Source: Intrasporangium flavum (GTDB lineage Bacteria; Actinomycetota; Actinomycetes; Actinomycetales; Dermatophilaceae). From it: a stretch of DNA of 64,000 nt. This document shows, piece by piece, positions 48,559-56,241 of this stretch. The position numbers and the translations under genes are program-made. The stretch is from the NCBI RefSeq assembly GCF_001956915.1, contig NZ_MLJO01000003.1, positions 62,001 through 126,000 of the forward strand, given 5' to 3'. The notes under the pieces are model-generated. The model did not search any database. It worked only from the letters and a program-made list of their open reading frames with translations, and was not told where the DNA came from. Numbering within the stretch: the first letter of the stretch is position 1; each line of letters begins with the position of its first letter.

Positions 48559-49245
48559 ATGGCGACCGCGACGTACAAGGACCTCTGCATCGACGCCAGC
48601 GACGCCCACGCGCTGGCGCGCTTCTGGGGCCCCGTGCTCGACCTCGACGTCAACCTCCACGACGACGGCGACGCCGACCTGCGGCGTGCCGGTGAGGTGC
48701 TCGTCTGGGTCAACACGGTGCCCGAGCCCAAGACGGTCAAGAACCGGCTGCACCTCGACGTCCACGCGGCCTCGCTCGACCGTGTCCTCGCCGCCGGGGC
48801 GCGCGTCGTCGACGAGCAGCCGCGCTGGACCGTGCTCGCCGACCCCGACGGGCAGGAGTTCTGCGTCTTCGTCCGGCAGGCCGGCGACGAGCGGCTCCGC
48901 ACTCCCCTCTACGAGCTGGTGCAGGACGTCACGGGCGATGCCGACGACGCACACGGGTTGGCCGTGTGGTGGGGCGACCTGCTCGGTGCCACGGCGGTGC
49001 GCGACGACGGCTTCAGCCACCTCGAGCACGTCGCCGGTCTGCCGTGCGAGAGCCTCGTGTTCCAGCCGGTGCCCGAGGCCAAGACGGCCAAGAACCGCGT
49101 CCACGTCGACGTCACGACCCGCGACGTCGGGGCCGTGGTGGCTGCCGGTGCCGTGGTGCTGCGTCCGCGTGGCGAGGACGGCCTGGGCTGGACGGTGCTC
49201 GCAGACCCCCACGGCAACGAGTTCTGCGCGTTCACCGTCGGCTGA
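48559..49245 (+). CDS. VOC-superfamily protein with two glyoxalase-like modules
   Basis: 228 residues in two halves with the same pattern: DASDAHALARFWGPVLDLDV ... NRLHLDVHAASLD ... WTVLADPDGQEFCVF, then DDAHGLAVWWGDLLGATAV ... NRVHVDVTTRD ... WTVLADPHGNEFCAF. This is a tandem beta-alpha-beta-beta-beta module pair, as in the glyoxalase/bleomycin-resistance superfamily (glyoxalase-like group). Substrate unknown. It stands alone between terminators with a leaderless promoter. Confidence 0.87.
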   Translation: MATATYKDLCIDASDAHALARFWGPVLDLDVNLHDDGDADLRRAGEVLVWVNTVPEPKTVKNRLHLDVHAASLDRVLAAGARVVDEQPRWTVLADPDGQEFCVFVRQAGDERLRTPLYELVQDVTGDADDAHGLAVWWGDLLGATAVRDDGFSHLEHVAGLPCESLVFQPVPEAKTAKNRVHVDVTTRDVGAVVAAGAVVLRPRGEDGLGWTVLADPHGNEFCAFTVG

Positions 49246-49263
49246 GGCCCCCGGCACGCGCGG

Positions 49264-49295
49264 GAGGCGGCCCTCCCTACGGGGAGGACCGCCTC
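49264..49295. terminator. Hairpin between the convergent VOC and DoxX genes
   Basis: 13-bp arms gaggcggccctcc (49264-49276) and ggaggaccgcctc (49283-49295), with one mismatch and a six-base loop. Confidence 0.65.
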
Positions 49296-49374
49296 GCTGG
49301 CGGGGTTCTCGGCCCTGATGCTGGCTGGACCGGTCCCGCGTGGTGGGGGGCGAGTGGCCCGCCCACCGCCTCGC

Positions 49375-49968
49375 TCACCGCAGGAAGCCGTTACCGACCT
49401 TACGGCCCCACCACTTGCCCAGGCCCCACGTGTCCCCGGCGTAGGTCGCCGCGAGAACCGCGATGCCCAGTGCCTCGATCCAGTGGCTGTCGACGAGCGG
49501 GTTGGTCATGCCCGACTGCCCGAGCGGGAACTCGGCCAGGTACATGAGGGCGAGGAGGAGTGCACCGGTCCAGGCCGCGATCTTCAGGCCTGCGCCGGCG
49601 ATGAGGGCGATGCCGATCCCGAGGAGGCCGGTCATGAACACCCAGTCGGCCCACGGGCCGGAGATGTTCTTGAAGAAGGTCGCGAACGGGCCCTCGGCGT
49701 GCGTCATGAAGCCCTGGGCCGGGGTGCCGCCGTGGATCCATGCCTTCGCAGAGGGGGTGGCGTAGCCGAGGCCGAAGAGCTTGTCGAGGAAGGGCCAGAG
49801 GAAGGTGAACCCGAGGACGAGACGCAGGCCGGCGAGCAGCTTGCGAGCGATGTCCGAACGGACGACCTCCTCCTGGAACGTGACGACGCCCTTGGTCGGG
49901 TCGTGCGTCGGGGTGCCAGCGGTGCCCGAGTCGCCGCTGACTGGGGTGTCACGGTGGATGGTGGCCAT
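49375..49968 (-). CDS. DoxX family membrane protein
   Basis: 197 residues. A soluble N-terminus (1-40) precedes RKLLAGLRLVLGFTFLWPFLDKLFGLG, the typical DoxX first helix, then about three further helices (WADWVFMTGLLGIGIALIAG, AAWTGALLLALMYLAEF, WIEALGIAVLAATYAG). ATG 49968 is preferred over an in-frame TTG nine bases earlier because of a GGAG site. DoxX proteins are small membrane proteins, some linked to thiol-redox stress. A palindrome lies just upstream. Confidence 0.85.
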   Translation of the reverse strand: MATIHRDTPVSGDSGTAGTPTHDPTKGVVTFQEEVVRSDIARKLLAGLRLVLGFTFLWPFLDKLFGLGYATPSAKAWIHGGTPAQGFMTHAEGPFATFFKNISGPWADWVFMTGLLGIGIALIAGAGLKIAAWTGALLLALMYLAEFPLGQSGMTNPLVDSHWIEALGIAVLAATYAGDTWGLGKWWGRKVGNGFLR

Positions 49969-50016
49969 GGTGCTCAACTCCAGAACTTCGAGGTGTTCCG
50001 GCAGCTACTCTGTCGG

Positions 50017-50033
50017 TACTACAAACGGTAGTA
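50017..50033. promoter_or_regulatory. Palindrome upstream of doxX, possible repressor operator
   Basis: tactac-aaacg-gtagta, perfect 6-bp arms, about 50 bases ahead of the DoxX ATG in a locally AT-richer stretch. It resembles a dimeric-repressor site (HxlR/MarR/TetR size). No cognate regulator gene is adjacent. Confidence 0.5.
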
Positions 50034-50102
50034 GTAGGCCACGACCGGCGACAGGGAAACGGTGTGTGATCCGTGGAACAGCCGTGCGGAGGCTGTGGGT
50101 CG

Positions 50103-50160
50103 GCGTCGGGCGCGGATCAGCGTCGGGCGCAGATCAGCGTCGGGCGCGGATCAGCGTCGG
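50103..50160 (-). repeat. 17-bp tandem repeat x3 (plus partial) spanning the mcrC stop
   Basis: gcgtcgggcgcggatca at 50103-50119, a one-base variant at 50120-50136, an exact copy at 50137-50153, and a 7-base partial at 50154. The mcrC TGA (50136-50134) lies in the middle copy, so the last residues LIRARR are encoded by the repeat. Confidence 0.95.
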
Positions 50161-51366
50161 CACCTCGAGCTCGCCCGGGGCCTCGGCCAGCTCGCGGACG
50201 AGGTCGGCCACGGCGTCGAGCGAGGCGCTCACCCCGGCGTAGGAGCCGTCGAGGCGGATCGGCCGGCACAGGATGCGCGTGCCGGCGTTGCGGATCACCA
50301 TCTCGGAGTCGGGCGAGCGGGCCGCGTTGCAGTGCACGAGCAGGCCGGTGGGCAGGCCCATCGCCGTCGTGTACGCCACGAGGTCGACGTAGTCGCGCGA
50401 GGCGAGGTAGCCGTCGGCGCCCATCGAGTACTTCGCGTCGCCGACGAGCACGACCTCGCTCCCGCGGCGCACGACGAGGTCGGGCACCATCGTCACGGCC
50501 CGGCCCTCGTCGAGCCAGACGTCCGACTCGGTCTCGATGCGCAGGTCCGGCGCCAGGCGCTGGTCGAGCTCCTGGACCATCCACCGCTTGAAGAGGTCGT
50601 CCATGTCGACCATGAGGCTGTTGGCCTGCTGGTCGCCGCTCTGGTGCGACAGCGACATGGCCTGCAGCACGAGGCGCGAGAGGCGCATCGCGTCGTCGTA
50701 GTGCTCGTTGAGGCGCGTGACCGGCACGGGCACGGCGTGAAGGGTGGCCGGGGTGTCGCTGACGCCCTCGAAGCGGCCGAGCACCCGCAGGGCCTCGCGA
50801 CGCACCTGCGGCGCCAGCTGCGGCCAGCTGAGCATCGCCTGCAGGGTGCAGCGGAAGAGCTGGTTCTCGCGGATGTCGTTGGTGAAGTCGTCGTAGCGGC
50901 ACTGCGGCTCGGCGGCGTTCCACGGTCGGCGCGCGAACTCCTCGACGAGCAGGCGCCCCCGGATGGTGCGCATCCGCTCCTCGCGGCCGACGTAGCCGTG
51001 CACGAGACCACGCATCGTCGAGCTGTCGATGAGGCGGATCGCGAAGAAGGCGACGCCGTCGATGAGCTCGTCGGTGTCGCTCCACGTCACGTGCTCGTGG
51101 TCGAAGGCGTCGGGCGAGACGCCGGCGCCGAGCATCGCGAAGAAGTTCGTCACCGACACCCGCGGCGTGACGCGGACGACGAGCCCGGGCACCGCGAGCG
51201 CCCCGACCCAGCTCGTGGCCCCGATCGTCACGACGTCGGGGTCGGCGGTCGCGTGGATGACGAGCCGCTCCCCCGCCGCGTTGACGAGCGCGGCGCGGGT
51301 CTCGCGGTCGAGCCGGACCGGCCCCGAGCGTCCGTGCTCGGGGATCGGGGGCAGCTCGATGGTCAC
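50134..51366 (-). CDS. mcrC: McrC, nuclease subunit of the McrBC modification-dependent restriction system
   Basis: 410 residues. The N-terminal part contains VVRVTPRVSVTNFFAMLGAG, typical of McrBC 5-methylcytosine restriction component proteins. The C-terminal PD-(D/E)XK nuclease has TMVPDLVVRRG and VVLVGDAKYSMGADGY (Asp near 295, DAK near 311). GTG 51366 overlaps the mcrB stop as GTGA, so the subunits are translationally coupled. In characterised systems McrC is recruited by McrB to cut DNA carrying modified cytosines. The target modification here is unknown. Confidence 0.92.
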   Translation of the reverse strand: MTIELPPIPEHGRSGPVRLDRETRAALVNAAGERLVIHATADPDVVTIGATSWVGALAVPGLVVRVTPRVSVTNFFAMLGAGVSPDAFDHEHVTWSDTDELIDGVAFFAIRLIDSSTMRGLVHGYVGREERMRTIRGRLLVEEFARRPWNAAEPQCRYDDFTNDIRENQLFRCTLQAMLSWPQLAPQVRREALRVLGRFEGVSDTPATLHAVPVPVTRLNEHYDDAMRLSRLVLQAMSLSHQSGDQQANSLMVDMDDLFKRWMVQELDQRLAPDLRIETESDVWLDEGRAVTMVPDLVVRRGSEVVLVGDAKYSMGADGYLASRDYVDLVAYTTAMGLPTGLLVHCNAARSPDSEMVIRNAGTRILCRPIRLDGSYAGVSASLDAVADLVRELAEAPGELEVPTLIRARR

Positions 51367-54176
51367 GGCCTGCTGAGGTCGAGCTGGCCGTAGCGGGCGA
51401 GGACGTTCTCCCAGCGGAACTGCGCGAGCTCGTGCTCGCGACCGTACAGCTGGTCCTCGATGAACGGGTAGACGTTGTAGTCCCAGATGCGGCGCAGCGC
51501 CGACGCGTCGTCGAGGCCCGGGCGCATGAAGTAGCTGTGCCCGATCTGCAGGTGCGGACCCCGGAGGGCACGGCGCAGGTCCTCGTTGACGCGGTCGACG
51601 AGGTCGGCCACCCACACGGGACCGTCGTTGGCCTCGAGCCACCGACGGAGCAGACCCTCCATGGGTCCGTCGTGGGGCATGAACGGCACGAAGTCGAAGC
51701 GTCGGCGCAGGGCGGCGTCGACGAGCGCGATGGAGCGATCGGCGGTGTTCATGGTGCCGATGAAGTAGAGGTTCGGCGGCAGCTCGAAACCCTCGTCGGG
51801 CCGGTAGCTCGTCTTGACCGAGTGCGAGCGGTACTCGAGCAGGAAGAGCAGCTCGCCGAACACCCGCGGCAGGTTCGCGCGGTTGATCTCGTCGATGATC
51901 ATGATGTGCGGCGTCAGAGGGTCGGCCTCGGCCGCCTCGGCGAGGAGCGCGAGCGGACCCTTGCGCAGCTCGTAGACCATCTGGCCCTGGTGGTCGATCT
52001 GCGGGCGGAAGCCCTCGAAGAAGTCCTCGTAGCTGCTGCTCGGGTGGAACTGCACGATGTCGCGCTTGGCCGGGTCGGGCTGCAGGGCCTGGGCGAACCG
52101 CTGCGCCAGGTAGGTCTTGCCGGTGCCGGGAGGCCCGTAGAAGATGACCTGCTTCTTCTCCTCGAGCAGCGCCCGGATCTCGCGGAGGAACGACTCCTCG
52201 ATGAGCAGCTCCTGGGCCGCCTCGCCGATGGCGTCGTGGTCGGGCACGAGCGCCTTGTCGGAGCGGCGCATCAGCCAGTGCGCGAGCTGGGCCTGGCCCC
52301 ACGGGTCGTCGGGCAGCAGCGGGTCGAGGGTCTGCTTGAGCAGGGCGTTGGTCTCGACGTGGGTGCGCCCGCGCGACTTGCCCTCGGTCCAGCGGGCCGG
52401 ACCGCCGAGCCGCTTGAGCATCGCGACCTTGCCGGAGTCGCCGCCGAGGGCGAAGAGCGGCAGCCAGTGCTCGGGGTGGGCGATGGCGAACAGCTTGAGC
52501 ACGACGCTCTCGCCGAAGCCCTGGACGGGGAGGTCCTCCGAGCCGAGGACGCGGTTGATCCGCTCCTCGTCGCGGCCCTCGCCCCAGAGCAGCTCGCGGA
52601 CCATGAGGCGCAGCTGGTCGATGCCGGCGGCGTCGAGGGCGTTGATCGAGCTGATGAGCACCGACTGCGCGCCGATGTCGCCGTAGCCGCGCGTCGACAC
52701 GATGCGCTTGAAGGTCGGCAGGTCGAAGTCCTCGAGCCCCTCCTTGGACAGGCACGCGGCGAAGACGCGGCGCTGCTCCTGGTGCCAGGCGTCGCGCTCG
52801 TTCGGGTAGGGCCGCTCGGCGCGGAAGATCTCGACCTCGCTCTCGAGGTCGACCATGGCGGCCAGCTCGAGCTCGGGGTCGTCGACGGTGCCGCGCTGGC
52901 TCGAGTTGAGGAAGCGCAGCAGCGGCGTCAGGGCGCGGGCGGTCGTGACGATGTCGTCGGCGAAGTCGGCCCGGCCGAGGGCCTCCTCGCCCTTCCACCA
53001 GCGACCCGCGAACACCTCGCCGGACGCGTACTCGCGCCCGAGTGGCTCGAGCCGGTCGGGCCGGCCGTCCTCGTGGACGCGGACGAACGCCAGGCCGCGC
53101 GGCAGGTGCTCCTGCACGAGCGTCGCGACCTCGCGCAGCTGCTCGTCGCCCTCGCCCTCCCAGCCGCCGTGAAGGCCGAAGGCGACGCCGGAGGGGGTGA
53201 CCCAGAGCCGGAACCCGGGCGCGCCGGCGCCACCGACGAGGATCCACGACGCATAGAGGTCGGAGCGGTAGGCGGAGTCCTCGCCCGCGTGCTGCTGCAG
53301 CGCGAGGGTCGGCGCCTCGAGGTAGAGGCCGGTCTCGGTGGAGAGGCGCTCGATGAGGCTGTCGGACACGTGGTCGGCCTCGCCGCGCAGCTGGCGGGCG
53401 AGGTCGGCGGCACGCTCCTCGTGCCGGCCGCTCGCGTAGCCCGTGGCGGGGCGGAACTCGGCGGCGAGCTCGGCCGCCTCGACGCAGACGTCGAGGATCT
53501 TCGGGGCGATGCCGACGAAGGCCTCGGTCTCCTTGAAGTACCAGAGGATGCGGGCCGCGTAGCGGGGGTCCTCCGGCCGCAGGGCGGCGCAGAGGTCGGC
53601 GTAGGCGACGTACCGCTCTGCGTGGCTCAGGCCGCGCTCGAGCCAGCCGAGGCGCTGCAGCATGTGGGGGGCGTTCTCCCACATGAGCGGCCAGGCACCG
53701 CCGTCGTCGGTGGACCAGAACAGCGACAGGACGTAGGCGGTCTGGGCCGGGCTCGGGGCGCGGTGCCCGCGGGATCCGCCGCGGGCCAGGAACGCCTCGA
53801 TCGCCTGGAGCTTGTCGGCGGCGTCCTGCGGCGAGGCGGGGGTCTGCAGGGTCAGCTTGAGCAGCCCGACGACCTCGGCGTACTCCTCGTCGGCGCGCCG
53901 CGCGAGGGTGGCGAGCCAGGGGCCGCCAACCGGGCCGAAGCCGACGTACGGGCCGTCCTTGCGGGCCCACTGGTTCATCGCCTCCTTGAAGGCGACGAGG
54001 TCGCTGCTCGCGACGAGGTCGGCGAGGATCTCGCGGAGCTCGCCGTTGCGGGCCGCGCGCTCGGAGTCGAGCTCGGTGAAGAGGGCCTGGGCGTCCTTGT
54101 CGGCCTCTGCGGCACGCTCGATGAGCGTGTACTTGGCGCGCCATCGCTTGACGTCGACGGTGTCGGTGCGTGTCAT
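51363..54176 (-). CDS. mcrB: McrB-like AAA+ GTPase subunit with a long N-terminal region
   Basis: 937 residues. The C-terminal AAA+ domain has Walker A YGPPGTGKTYLAQRF (GKT near 686-688), Walker B IMIIDEINRANLPRVFGELL and the McrB signature TMNTADRSIALVDAALRRRF (about 806-825), associated with GTP use. The first about 640 residues are much longer than E. coli McrB's N-domain. They include helical segments, a beta-rich region (ASWILVGGAGAPGFRLWVTP) near 330-400 and a GFGESVVLKLFAIAHPEHW segment. I cannot assign the target-recognition fold. ATG 54176 follows AAGGGAG. Confidence 0.9.
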   Translation of the reverse strand: MTRTDTVDVKRWRAKYTLIERAAEADKDAQALFTELDSERAARNGELREILADLVASSDLVAFKEAMNQWARKDGPYVGFGPVGGPWLATLARRADEEYAEVVGLLKLTLQTPASPQDAADKLQAIEAFLARGGSRGHRAPSPAQTAYVLSLFWSTDDGGAWPLMWENAPHMLQRLGWLERGLSHAERYVAYADLCAALRPEDPRYAARILWYFKETEAFVGIAPKILDVCVEAAELAAEFRPATGYASGRHEERAADLARQLRGEADHVSDSLIERLSTETGLYLEAPTLALQQHAGEDSAYRSDLYASWILVGGAGAPGFRLWVTPSGVAFGLHGGWEGEGDEQLREVATLVQEHLPRGLAFVRVHEDGRPDRLEPLGREYASGEVFAGRWWKGEEALGRADFADDIVTTARALTPLLRFLNSSQRGTVDDPELELAAMVDLESEVEIFRAERPYPNERDAWHQEQRRVFAACLSKEGLEDFDLPTFKRIVSTRGYGDIGAQSVLISSINALDAAGIDQLRLMVRELLWGEGRDEERINRVLGSEDLPVQGFGESVVLKLFAIAHPEHWLPLFALGGDSGKVAMLKRLGGPARWTEGKSRGRTHVETNALLKQTLDPLLPDDPWGQAQLAHWLMRRSDKALVPDHDAIGEAAQELLIEESFLREIRALLEEKKQVIFYGPPGTGKTYLAQRFAQALQPDPAKRDIVQFHPSSSYEDFFEGFRPQIDHQGQMVYELRKGPLALLAEAAEADPLTPHIMIIDEINRANLPRVFGELLFLLEYRSHSVKTSYRPDEGFELPPNLYFIGTMNTADRSIALVDAALRRRFDFVPFMPHDGPMEGLLRRWLEANDGPVWVADLVDRVNEDLRRALRGPHLQIGHSYFMRPGLDDASALRRIWDYNVYPFIEDQLYGREHELAQFRWENVLARYGQLDLSRP

Positions 54177-54251
54177 CGGGCTCCCTTGCACGCCCACTTC
54201 TCGGGCGTCGTAGTGACTGCGCGTGTGGAGGTGCGCACAGGACCGCACGAA

Positions 54252-54257
54252 AGGTTA
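54252..54257 (-). promoter_or_regulatory. Candidate -10 (TAACCT) for mcrBC
   Basis: TAACCT on the minus strand about 75 bases before the mcrB ATG, with a weak TTCGGA-like -35. The leader carries an AAGGGAG ribosome site. Confidence 0.4.
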
Positions 54258-54355
54258 CCTGTCGGTCGTCGCTGCTCCGAACTGGCGGCCTCCCCGAACG
54301 GGAGACCTTCGGATCCGGTGCCCTGCCACCCCGGATCCCACGGAACCGGTCGGTC

Positions 54356-54613
54356 TCAGGCGGGCGGCGCCGTCCCGGGGCCGCCGGCGGGCGTGGCGGC
54401 GTGCGGCAGGAGGGCGTCCTCGTCCTCGGCGTCGCTCATCCAGCGCGAGCCGGCCGAGCCCGAGCTCTCCCCCGACCTCGCGCCGGCGAAGTCGGACGGC
54501 TCGGTCGCGTCAGTGGCATCAGGAGCGATCTCACGCGTCACCCGGTGCACGGTGAGCAGCCAGGTGAGGCCTCCGCCCGCGACGAACGCGACGAGGAGCA
54601 GGGCCGCCTTCAC
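54356..54613 (-). CDS. Small single-pass membrane protein, unknown
   Basis: 85 residues: N-terminal membrane helix (KAALLLVAFVAGGGLTWLLTV, about 2-22), then an acidic Ser/Gly/Ala-rich tail with WMSDAEDEDALLPHAA. The GTG start overlaps the upstream stop as GTGA. Not recognised. Confidence 0.7.
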   Translation of the reverse strand: MKAALLLVAFVAGGGLTWLLTVHRVTREIAPDATDATEPSDFAGARSGESSGSAGSRWMSDAEDEDALLPHAATPAGGPGTAPPA

Positions 54614-54882
54614 GACCGCACCTGCCCGCCCGCGGGCCCGTGGTCGGCGAACGCCTCGTCGGCCGAGCGTGCGGGCACGCGGGCCGCTGACACGGCGAGC
54701 GCCACGAGGGAGCCGAGCACGAAGGTGACGACGCTCCACAGGAACGGGCTCCAGAACCCGCCGGCCGAGCGCCCGAGGAGGCCGAGCGCGACGGTGACGA
54801 CGGCGAGCGCCGCCCACCACGAGGCGCCGACCTCCGTGCGGTAGCGCCGGGTCACCTGCTGGGCCGTCCGTCCTCCGCTCAC
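54610..54882 (-). CDS. Small two-helix membrane protein, unknown
   Basis: 90 residues from GTG 54882: a basic start (GGRTAQQVTRRYRTEVG), two hydrophobic helices (WAALAVVTVALGLLG and LWSVVTFVLGSLVALAV), and a short tail. The frame is open to 54933, but that part approaches an octamer repeat array, so the later start is preferred. It is coupled to the next small gene by GTGA. Function unknown. Confidence 0.65.
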   Translation of the reverse strand: MSGGRTAQQVTRRYRTEVGASWWAALAVVTVALGLLGRSAGGFWSPFLWSVVTFVLGSLVALAVSAARVPARSADEAFADHGPAGGQVRS

Positions 54883-54912
54883 ACCCGTCCCGTACCCGCT
54901 GCCGGCTGCGGG

Positions 54913-54960
54913 GACACGGCGACGCGGCGACACGGCGACACGGCGACACGGCGACGCGTC
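54913..54960. repeat. 8-bp tandem array x6 downstream of the 54959 gene
   Basis: Six consecutive octamers: gacacggc, gacgcggc, gacacggc three times, and gacgcgtc. The last unit runs into the TGA stop (54961-54959) of the minus-strand gene. Confidence 0.9.
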
Positions 54961-55387
54961 AGGCGGCCGCGCACCCGCTCTCGGGCACCAGCGTGCGCAC
55001 GTCGTCGTGGCCGGCGACGGCGACGGCGTGCAGCCGGACGCCGGTGTCGCGGCAGGCCGCCTCGAAGACGTCGCGACGCTCGAGGTCGCGCGGCGTCGGC
55101 TCGGGCGCGCCGGGGCGGGCGAGGACGACGGCGACGTCGTGCACCTCGTGGCGGGTGAGCTCGGCGAGGAAGCGCCGCAGCACGTCGGGGGTCTCGGTGC
55201 CCTCGGGCAGGCGCACCGGCTGGAGGAGTCGGCCGTTGGGGTGGCAGAGCAGGACGTACGTGGCGCCGTCGGACCTCGAGCGGTCGGTGGCGATGAGGTC
55301 GGCGACGCCCTCGAAGACGTCGGGGTGGGTGACCGGTCGCTGCGCCCAGTCCCTGGGCAGGTCCTCGAAGTGCATGACGACGAGCAT
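54959..55387 (-). CDS. Hypothetical protein
   Basis: 142 residues from ATG 55387 (another ATG four codons later). Begins MLVVMHFEDLPRDWAQRPVT, then ATYVLLCHPNGRLLQPVRLP and VHDVAVVLARPGAPEPTPRD. It looks like a small alpha/beta fold with alternating strands. Not recognised with confidence; no catalytic motif is evident. The reading frame, length and codon pattern support a real gene. Confidence 0.65.
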   Translation of the reverse strand: MLVVMHFEDLPRDWAQRPVTHPDVFEGVADLIATDRSRSDGATYVLLCHPNGRLLQPVRLPEGTETPDVLRRFLAELTRHEVHDVAVVLARPGAPEPTPRDLERRDVFEAACRDTGVRLHAVAVAGHDDVRTLVPESGCAAA

Positions 55388-55426
55388 CCCCGCGACCGGT
55401 GACAGTCGTCCCGCGTCGTCCACAGG

Positions 55427-55452
55427 CTCAGGTCGGCGGCTCAGGTCGGCGG
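55427..55452 (-). repeat. 13-bp tandem duplication spanning the SDR stop
   Basis: ctcaggtcggcgg at 55427-55439 and exactly again at 55440-55452. The SDR TGA (55443-55441) lies in the second copy on the plus strand. Confidence 0.9.
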
Positions 55453-56241
55453 TGTGTACCGGCCGTCGATGACGGTCCACCCGCCGTCGACGAACAGCTG
55501 GCTGCCGGTGACGAACGAGGACGCGTCGGAGGCGAGGTAGACGACGGCCCCGACGAGCTCGTCCGGGCGCGACCAGCGGCCGAGGGCGCTCTTGCCCGCG
55601 TACGCCTCGGACCACTCCGGCACGGCGCGGATCTGCGCCGTCAGGGGCGTGTCGACGATGCCCGGTGCGATGGCGTTGACGCGCACGCCCTGCAGGCCCA
55701 GCTCGACGGCGGCGGCCCGCAGCAGCTGGACGAGGCCCGCCTTCGTCGCGGCGTAGACCCCCTGCCCCGGCTCGACGGTGACGGCGCGGATCGAGCTGAA
55801 CCCGACGATGCTGCCGCGGCCCCGCTCGGCCATCCCCCGGCCGAAGGCGCGGACGAGGTCGAAGGAGGCCCGGAGGTTGAGCCCGACGACGCGGTCGAAC
55901 TCCTCGGGCGAGTAGTCGAGCACGCGCTTGCGCACGTTCGTGGCCGCGGTGAAGACCAGCACGTCGACCGCGCCGAGCTCGTCGGCGGCGCGGGCCACGG
56001 CGTCGGCGTCGGTGACGTCGAGGGCGTACGCCTCGAACCGGCCACCGGCAACGGCGCCGAGGCGGGCGGTCTCGCGCGCCGCGTCGAGGTCGCGGTCGGC
56101 GCAGACGACCTCGGCACCGTGGGCGGCGAGCGCGAGGGCGCTCTCGCGGCCGATGCCGCTGCCGGCCCCGACGACGACGGCGCGGCGGCCGTCGAGGCGG
56201 AAGAGGCGGGCGTAGTCGGGTCGCCGGCTCTGTGTGCTCAT
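55441..56241 (-). CDS. Short-chain dehydrogenase/reductase
   Basis: Classical SDR, 266 residues: the cofactor loop VVGAGSGIGRES replaces the usual TGxxxGIG with GAGSGIG. Acidic Asp in CADRDLDAA favours NAD(H). NAA is replaced by TAAT in VFTAATNVRK. Catalytic Ser is in GFSSIRAV and Tyr/Lys in YAATKAG. It ends with FVTGSQLFVDGGWTV. ATG 56241 overlaps the aldehyde-dehydrogenase stop. Its place after aldH and the importer suggests oxidation of an imported compound's alcohol group. Confidence 0.9.
   Translation of the reverse strand: MSTQSRRPDYARLFRLDGRRAVVVGAGSGIGRESALALAAHGAEVVCADRDLDAARETARLGAVAGGRFEAYALDVTDADAVARAADELGAVDVLVFTAATNVRKRVLDYSPEEFDRVVGLNLRASFDLVRAFGRGMAERGRGSIVGFSSIRAVTVEPGQGVYAATKAGLVQLLRAAAVELGLQGVRVNAIAPGIVDTPLTAQIRAVPEWSEAYAGKSALGRWSRPDELVGAVVYLASDASSFVTGSQLFVDGGWTVIDGRYTPPT

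Noticed and set aside
43843..49257. An 1804-codon minus-strand frame
   Set aside because: Antisense to the subtilase and VOC genes and out of frame with the nuclease-helicase; no domain is recognisable.
50117..51571. Alternative minus-strand frame over mcrC
   Set aside because: The other frame encodes the PD-(D/E)XK McrC and begins with a GTGA overlap to mcrB; this frame is a shadow ending in the same repeat.
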